This document shows positions 59,363-64,000 of a DNA stretch of 64,000 nt, in pieces. Under the pieces are notes generated by a model. It did no database searches and had not been told where the DNA came from. It saw only the letters and a program-made list of their open reading frames with translations. Position numbers and translations under genes: made by a program. The stretch is taken from the NCBI RefSeq assembly GCF_014199445.1, contig NZ_JACIJS010000008.1:1-64000 (forward strand), read 5' to 3'. The stretch's first letter is position 1; each line of letters begins with the position of its first letter. The stretch is from Rubricella aquisinus. GTDB lineage: Bacteria > Pseudomonadota > Alphaproteobacteria > Rhodobacterales > Rhodobacteraceae.

Positions 59363-60862
59363 CTAGAAGAGGAAATCATCCGCGCCCCAATCCTCCAGCC
59401 GCAGCCGCTTGCCATCCCAACTGTCCACCACGAGCTTTTCTGCACCGATAAAGATATTCGCGCCGTCCCGGTTGGGCCGAATGTCGAGCGCGTCAAACCC
59501 GGCCAGCCCGTAATCGCGCAGGTCGATCCGGTCCAGCCCATCCTGAAAATCGGTGATCCGGTCCGTGGCATTGTCGCGATGAAAAATGAATGTATCGACC
59601 CCGTCACCGCCGGTCAGAATGTCCCGCGCGCGCCCATCGGTGAGGAAATCATCGCCCGCGCCCCCTTCAAGCACATCTCGCCCACCGCGCCCGTCGATCA
59701 CATCGTTTTGCGCCCCGCCGGTGATCGTGTCTGGCGCGCGGTCCCCGACAAGCCGCGCATGAACCGGGCTGAGTTCCAACGTATAGACGCTCACCGCGCC
59801 TTCCACACGGTCAGTGACGGCGATGCGCAGCACCTCCCCCGGCATCAGCGCAATGGCGGACGGATCGGTGAGCGCAGTATCGTGGTCGTCCCAGATCACA
59901 TCAAGCAGCGACAGACCCCCATCATGGTGCAATTCCAGAAGGGTCAGCCCATGATCCGCGCCCGCTGCCACCAAAACCGTGCGCCCGCCAATCACCGCCT
60001 GTTCCAGAACATCAATCCCGGCAAATCGCGTGTCGTGGGTGTCGGTCAGTGTTTCGCGATGCACCAGCCCGCCGCGCTCCCGCACCTCGAATACGCTGAT
60101 CGTGTTGGAGCCGCTCGCGCCGACAATGACAAAATCCCGGCCATCGACCTCCGCCGTGGTCAAAACGGTGGGAAGCCACGCGGGAAAATCCCCACCCGGC
60201 GTTTCCACATCGCGCAAGCGCGCGTCGCCGTGATCCGTGACGTGATAGCTGACAATGCCACCATCCACGGCAGAAATGGCGAAGATCAGGGATTTGCGCG
60301 CGGTCTCCAGCGCGTCCAGCGCCACCACATCGCCAAGGGGCAAAAGCCCGCTATCCGCGATCCGGGCATGAAGGCCAAGCGCGGATCCGTCCCAGCGGTG
60401 CAGGGCAAGGCCGGATTGGCCGCTGGCCGCACTCACGACCCAATCGCCACCGATCGTGGCGGTGATCGCGGCCAGCCGCCCCTCGATCCCCATGTCGCGC
60501 AGCAGCGCGCCAGTGTCGATCAGCCCGGTGTCCCGCCCGAGGCTGACCTGCCCCAAACCGTCGACGCGCGTCAGCCCATCGACACCGCGCGCGAGCGGGT
60601 CCGCCGACCAGTCCGCATCCGCGATCTGCCCATCGGGCGACAGCGTGAGACGGCCAAAGCCTTCCTCCCCGCGTGAGGCGACCAGCAGGCTCAGCCCGCC
60701 GCCCGGTAATTCGGAAAACAACACACCCTCGGGCGCGGCGAGGAGCGTATCCTCACTGTCCCACAGGGTCCAAAGATGCGATAGCATCGGCCCACCCATT
60801 CGCTTCCCACGCGCGAATGGCCCTGCACGCACCCCTGCGCGCCAGCCCCCACCCGTGGCCAT
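59363..60862 (-). CDS. RTX-type calcium-binding protein with N-terminal repeat domain
   Basis: About 499 residues from the ATG at 60862, which follows GGGGAGG (ATG at 60865 also fits). There is no N-terminal signal peptide. The first 370 residues look like repeated beta-strand blades (for example FVIVGASGSNTISVFEVRERGG, LVAAGADHGLTLLELHHDGG), possibly a propeller. Residues from about 390 contain several GGxGxDxL-type nonapeptides (GGRDVLEGGAGDDFL, GGDGVDTFIF) and the C-terminal DFQDGLDRIDL region used for type I secretion. No TolC/HlyBD genes are nearby. Confidence 0.8.
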   Translation of the reverse strand: MATGGGWRAGVRAGPFARGKRMGGPMLSHLWTLWDSEDTLLAAPEGVLFSELPGGGLSLLVASRGEEGFGRLTLSPDGQIADADWSADPLARGVDGLTRVDGLGQVSLGRDTGLIDTGALLRDMGIEGRLAAITATIGGDWVVSAASGQSGLALHRWDGSALGLHARIADSGLLPLGDVVALDALETARKSLIFAISAVDGGIVSYHVTDHGDARLRDVETPGGDFPAWLPTVLTTAEVDGRDFVIVGASGSNTISVFEVRERGGLVHRETLTDTHDTRFAGIDVLEQAVIGGRTVLVAAGADHGLTLLELHHDGGLSLLDVIWDDHDTALTDPSAIALMPGEVLRIAVTDRVEGAVSVYTLELSPVHARLVGDRAPDTITGGAQNDVIDGRGGRDVLEGGAGDDFLTDGRARDILTGGDGVDTFIFHRDNATDRITDFQDGLDRIDLRDYGLAGFDALDIRPNRDGANIFIGAEKLVVDSWDGKRLRLEDWGADDFLF

Positions 60863-60964
60863 CATGCACCTCCCCAGGTGCACTTCGGCCAAATTGGCGC
60901 AGAGCCATTACCGGCGCGTTAACAGGCCGGACAGATTGCTTGGATGGTTAACAGGTGCTGTGGA

Positions 60965-62575
60965 TCAATGACCGCCGCCCAGGCTCCCAGTCTTGACCGT
61001 GTAATTGACCGCGATGCCGTAATCCGGGTCATCGTCACTGTCCACGATAAGCTGACCGGCGCGGTTCAGCAGGCGGTGGCAATCATGGCTGAGATGGCGC
61101 AGTTGCAGCGCCTTTCCGGCGGTCTCATATTTCACCGCCAGCGCGTCAATGGCCTGCAAGGCAGACTGATCCGCAACACGGCTGTCCATGAAATCCACGA
61201 TCACGAGAGAGGGATCATTTGCCGGATCAAAAATCTGGCTGAACCCTTCGGCTGACCCGAAAAAGAGCGGGCCCTCGATCTGATACACCTTGGCCCCTTC
61301 GGGCGTGGTGTAGCTTTTGGCGCGAATGCGCGTCGCGTTCTGCCACGCGTAAACAAGGGCTGAGACGATCACCCCCACGATAACGGCAATGGCAAGGTCG
61401 GTCAGGACCGTCACCACCGTGACCAACACGATAACAAAGGCATCCGCCTTAGGAATGCGGGTCATGATCCGCAGGGAGTTCCACGCAAATGTGCCGATCA
61501 CGACCATGAACATCACGCCCACAAGGGCCGCGAGCGGGATCTGCTCAATCAGCGGCGACGCGACAAGGATGAAGGTCAGCAGGAACAGCGCGGCAGAAAT
61601 GCCCGACAGGCGCGTCCGCCCGCCGGATTTCACGTTGATCATGGACTGGCCGATCATGGCACAGCCCCCCATGCCCCCGAAAAAGCCGGTGATGATGTTG
61701 GCGCCACCTTGGGCCATGCATTCCTGAGAGGCACCGCCCCGCTCCCCGGTGATCTCTCCCACAAGGTTGAGGGTCAACAGGCTCTCGATCAGGCCAATCG
61801 CGGCGAGGATGAGCGCGTAGGGCAGGATGATCTCCAGCGTCTCCAGTGTCAGCGGCACCATCGGGATATGGAACAGCGGCAGCCCCCCTTCGATGGACGC
61901 AAGATCACCGACACGCGGCACCGGGATGTCGAAAACGATCACGATGATCGCGACAATACCGATCCCGGCAAGCGGCGCCGGGATCGCCTTGGTCAACTTG
62001 GGCGCACCCCAGATGATCGCCATGGTCAGGCCAATAAGCGCCAGCATCGCATAGAGCGTCGTGCCGCTCATCCATTCCGGGCCGCCCTCGCCCGGCACCT
62101 TGAACTGGGTCAGCTGGGCCAGGAAAATCACGATGGCCAGCCCATTGACGAAGCCCAGCATCACTGGATGGGGAACCAGCCGCATGAACTTGCCGAGTTT
62201 GAAGATACCAGCGAGCACCTGAAAAATGCCCATCAGCACGACGGCGGCAAAAAGGTATTCCACACCATGCACCGAGACGAGCGACACCATCACCACGGCC
62301 AGCGCGCCAGTGGCACCCGAAATCATCCCCGGTCGCCCGCCGAAGACGGCTGTTACCAGCCCAACGATGAACGCCGCATATAGCCCAACAAGCGGGTGGA
62401 CCCCCGCAACAAAAGCAAAGGCGACCGCTTCGGGCACAAGTGCCAGCGCGACGGTCAATCCGGCCAGCACTTCGATGCGGATGCGACCGGGGGAAAGCTT
62501 TGCGGAATTGATTGCATCGGAAAGGGGCTGCCCGCCGAGGGCGGCAAGCGTCGGCTTAATCACATCAGGCTCCAT
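60965..62575 (-). CDS. SulP-family inorganic anion transporter
   Basis: 536-residue inner-membrane transporter with about 12-14 hydrophobic segments (VALALVPEAVAFAFVAGVHP is the SulP signature near residue 40) followed by a C-terminal STAS domain (about 430-520; LVIVDFMDSRVADQSALQAI). Substrates in this family are sulfate or bicarbonate; the ion cannot be told here. It is a single-gene unit; the IS200-remnant-containing repeat region lies beyond its start. Confidence 0.9.
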   Translation of the reverse strand: MEPDVIKPTLAALGGQPLSDAINSAKLSPGRIRIEVLAGLTVALALVPEAVAFAFVAGVHPLVGLYAAFIVGLVTAVFGGRPGMISGATGALAVVMVSLVSVHGVEYLFAAVVLMGIFQVLAGIFKLGKFMRLVPHPVMLGFVNGLAIVIFLAQLTQFKVPGEGGPEWMSGTTLYAMLALIGLTMAIIWGAPKLTKAIPAPLAGIGIVAIIVIVFDIPVPRVGDLASIEGGLPLFHIPMVPLTLETLEIILPYALILAAIGLIESLLTLNLVGEITGERGGASQECMAQGGANIITGFFGGMGGCAMIGQSMINVKSGGRTRLSGISAALFLLTFILVASPLIEQIPLAALVGVMFMVVIGTFAWNSLRIMTRIPKADAFVIVLVTVVTVLTDLAIAVIVGVIVSALVYAWQNATRIRAKSYTTPEGAKVYQIEGPLFFGSAEGFSQIFDPANDPSLVIVDFMDSRVADQSALQAIDALAVKYETAGKALQLRHLSHDCHRLLNRAGQLIVDSDDDPDYGIAVNYTVKTGSLGGGH

Positions 62576-62679
62576 CGGGGAGAAGGTGGGGAGGGTTGCC
62601 CGCTAACTACACGCATGGTCTGTAATAGCAACCCCATGCAGGACGTCCCCGCCTGAGATGTTGCATTTCTGCAAGGGCG

Positions 62680-62772
62680 CGCTCCCGCACGTCGCTGACG
62701 CTCCCTTTGGGCCGGGCGCCGCGCCTTGCGGCGCGGCGGTGCCTCCGGCGGGGTATATTTGAAGAAAGTGAA
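62680..62772. repeat. Left half of the dispersed repeat, copy B
   Basis: Starts with CTCCCGCACGTCGCTGACGC, resembling the edge of the 39947 element. It has a GCCGCGC-CTT-GCGGCGC hairpin near 62718-62737 and then 35 bases (62738-62772) identical to 40087-40121, including the GCCTCCGGCGGG motif at 62741-62752. The match stops exactly at the IS200-like remnant. Confidence 0.75.
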
Positions 62773-63168
62773 CCACTACCGACTGACGTCGGTAGCATCG
62801 GGGCTGTGCGCCGCAAGGTACTGAAGTATTAGGTCATTCGTGACATTCCCGCTGGTCGTGCAGAAATACCCGCGGGCCCAAAAATGCTTGCCCCAGTAGC
62901 GCTTCTTGAGCGCCGGGAACTCTTGCTGCAACCGCCGCGACGACCGCCTCTTGATCCGGCGCATCACATCCCGCGCGCGGACCCGAATGGCACCCTCCAG
63001 CACCTTGTAGCGATACTTGGTTGACCACACCACGTGATAGCGATGGTGGTACACGCCGTGAGCCTCGAAATCATAAGCGGTCATTGGTATCCTGGGGAAA
63101 AAGAGTCGCGCTGAAGCGCGGCTTCTTCGTCTAAAGACGAAGGCTTCAACCAAATAAGGAACAGTGAA
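62773..63168 (-). mobile_element. Decayed IS200/IS605-type insertion sequence in the repeat
   Basis: Bounded by GTGAA at 62768-62772 and 63164-63168, exactly where copy A of the repeat (40117-40121, GTGAA followed by TTGG) is continuous. The element of about 396 bp carries subterminal hairpins CTACCGAC/GTCGGTAG at 62776-62795 and CTTCGTC/GACGAAG at 63125-63142, plus a transposase remnant. In transposase orientation the target reads TTCAC, and the right end also finishes with TTCAC, as is usual for this family. Confidence 0.85.
62776..63084 (-). pseudogene. tnpA: IS200-type transposase TnpA with internal deletion
   Basis: The 102-residue product starts well (YHHRYHVVWSTKYRYKVLEG) and ends well (FPALKKRYWGKHFWARGYFC, then SGNVTNDLILQYLAAH with the nucleophilic Tyr). 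Between RVRARD and VMRRIK about 35-40 residues present in intact relatives are missing, including the conserved DHVHM motif that provides the metal-binding HUH pair. Intact TnpA proteins are 130-150 residues. The frame is preserved, but single-strand transposition activity should be lost. Read from the ATG at 63084. Confidence 0.85.
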
Positions 63169-63187
63169 TTGGGACGAGCGGAGCAAG

Positions 63188-63350
63188 AGCAGCCCCCGCG
63201 ATTCGGCCGTGGGTCAAGGTCCGAGGAACGAGCGGCCTTGACGCGCGGGCGAATCGTAAGCCCACAATCGGAAGCGTGATTTGAGGAACACTCCTGTTCC
63301 TCAAACGCTTCATGACAGGCGAAGCCCCAGCGCCGAAGGCGCTGCCGGGC
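63188..63350. repeat. Dispersed structured repeat, copy B (right half)
   Basis: About 163 bp closely matching 40141-40304, with identical first 70 bases and the same three hairpins (the perfect TTTGAGGAACA/TGTTCCTCAAA stem lies at 63280-63305). It begins 19 bases after GTGAA, the same spacing as copy A (19 bases after 40121). No gene is seen between it and the adenine deaminase start at 63465. Confidence 0.85.
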
Positions 63351-63464
63351 CCAAGGGCTTTTGATGCATCTTTGATGCAGCACAAGCGTGCGGGAGTGCT
63401 TTCGGCTGGACCTTCCGCAAGGTGTGATTGAGACTGCTTCTTTCTGACAAGGAAGGAGACAAAC

Positions 63465-64000
63465 ATGCGAGCATGGAGTGATGTAGCAGCAGACCTCGTG
63501 GCCGTAGCCGCCGGACGGGCGCCCGCAGATACGGTGATCCGCAACGGCGCATGGGTCAATGTCCACAGCCGCGAGGTCATCCCCCACACCGATATCGCCA
63601 TCAAAGCCGGGCGCTTTGCCTATTGCGGTGCGGATGCCAGCCATTGCATCGGGCCAGACACGCGGATCATAGATGCAGGCGGGCGCTATATGATCCCCGG
63701 CCTTTGCGACGGGCATATGCATATCGAAAGCGGCATGCTGACCGTCACCGAATTTGCCCGCGCCGTGATCCCGCATGGCACCACCTCCATGTTCGTCGAT
63801 CCGCATGAGGTCGCCAATGTGCTCGGCCTGCGGGGGGTGCGGCTAATGCATGACGAGGCCATGGCCCAGCCGATCAATGTCTATGTTCAGATGCCGTCCT
63901 GCGCGCCGTCCGCTCCGGGATTGGAGACGACCGGCTTTGAAATTTCGCCCGAGGATGTGGCAGAGGCCATGGCGTGGCCCAACATCATCGGACTGGGGGA
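63465..64000 (+). CDS. ade: Adenine deaminase, N-terminal part (continues beyond the window)
   Basis: Converts adenine to hypoxanthine in purine salvage. The visible 178 residues contain the amidohydrolase N-terminus (VIRNGAWVNVHSREVI), the metal-binding GLCDGHMHIESGMLTV near residue 80, and IPHGTTSMFVDPHEVANVLG. The ATG follows GGAAGGAG. The frame stays open to the window end, so length and C-terminus are unknown. It is directly behind the structured repeat, whose last hairpin ends 115 bases upstream. Confidence 0.92.
   Translation, partial: MRAWSDVAADLVAVAAGRAPADTVIRNGAWVNVHSREVIPHTDIAIKAGRFAYCGADASHCIGPDTRIIDAGGRYMIPGLCDGHMHIESGMLTVTEFARAVIPHGTTSMFVDPHEVANVLGLRGVRLMHDEAMAQPINVYVQMPSCAPSAPGLETTGFEISPEDVAEAMAWPNIIGLG

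Noticed and set aside
59363-59760. CRISPR-like or satellite repeat at the 3' end of the RTX gene
   Set aside because: The periodicity is protein-level GGxGxDx repeats in frame, without conserved direct DNA repeats and spacers.
62680-63464. Toxin-antitoxin or small ORF genes in the repeat region next to ade
   Set aside because: Short open frames run across hairpin arms and are shared with the 40-kb copy only as DNA; none has a ribosome site or family pattern.

Overview
The window reads as a chromosomal stretch of an alphaproteobacterium of the order Rhodobacterales (Roseobacter-like). Supporting signs are the high GC content, dense operons with 4-bp ATGA overlaps, an aglEFGAK alpha-glucoside system, a PreTA/RutR reductive pyrimidine pathway, a cheB-D-R-W-A chemotaxis operon, and the GCCTCCGGCGGG intergenic motif, which I know from this group. 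The genus cannot be fixed from the sequence alone. No rRNA, tRNA, CRISPR array or prophage was seen.

Layout. (1) 1-90 is the outer end of an IS200/IS605-type element. (2) 144-12388 is a sugar block. An alpha-glucoside ABC importer and alpha-glucosidase (aglE-F-G-A-K) lead into fructokinase, zwf and pgl on the minus strand. Divergent from them are the LacI-type regulator aglR and a GH1 beta-glucosidase whose 3' end overlaps a yjhX-like toxin gene. (3) 12859-13158 is an EthD-like gene. (4) 13369-26638 is a pyrimidine block: an NMT1-type ABC importer, dihydropyrimidinase, an M20 amidohydrolase, a cupin, beta-alanine:pyruvate aminotransferase, rutR, a DMT permease, preA and preT. Three RutR-like operators sit at its promoters. 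An AT-rich pair of small membrane genes interrupts it. (5) 26721-32782 is a chemotaxis operon. (6) 32918-39942 holds two small envelope genes, kdsA with the capsule-export genes kpsE and kpsT, nhaA, a uracil-DNA-glycosylase-like gene and an SseB-like gene. (7) 39947-40348 is a structured repeat bounded by 42-bp inverted repeats. (8) 40354-49567 holds an ABC exporter, hemF, a PPOX-family gene, small unknowns, tlyA, a tandem pair of glycosyltransferase-like genes (the second fused to a methyltransferase-like domain) and a flavoprotein. (9) 49597-52072 is a Slam-like outer-membrane protein next to a TbpB-like lipoprotein. (10) 52168-59104 is gcdH plus valine catabolism (mmsB, 3-hydroxyisobutyryl-CoA hydrolase, acyl-CoA dehydrogenase, mmsA) with a divergent LysR regulator. 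(11) 59363-62575 is an RTX-type protein and a SulP transporter. (12) 62680-63350 is a second copy of the structured repeat, split by a decayed IS200-like element. (13) 63465 to the end is the start of adenine deaminase.

How it fits together. Imported alpha-glucosides are split to glucose and fructose and fed through fructokinase, Zwf and Pgl. Pyrimidines are reduced by PreTA, opened by HydA, decarbamoylated, and the beta-alanine is transaminated to malonate semialdehyde. MmsA, encoded 34 kb away in the valine cluster, could turn that into acetyl-CoA. The adenine deaminase at the right edge adds a second nucleobase-salvage function.

The observations most worth a second look are the empty/filled-site pair that dates the IS200-like insertion into a dispersed hairpin repeat, the RutR operator set, the Slam/TbpB-like pair, the glycosyltransferase-methyltransferase fusion, and the partnerless yjhX-like gene.
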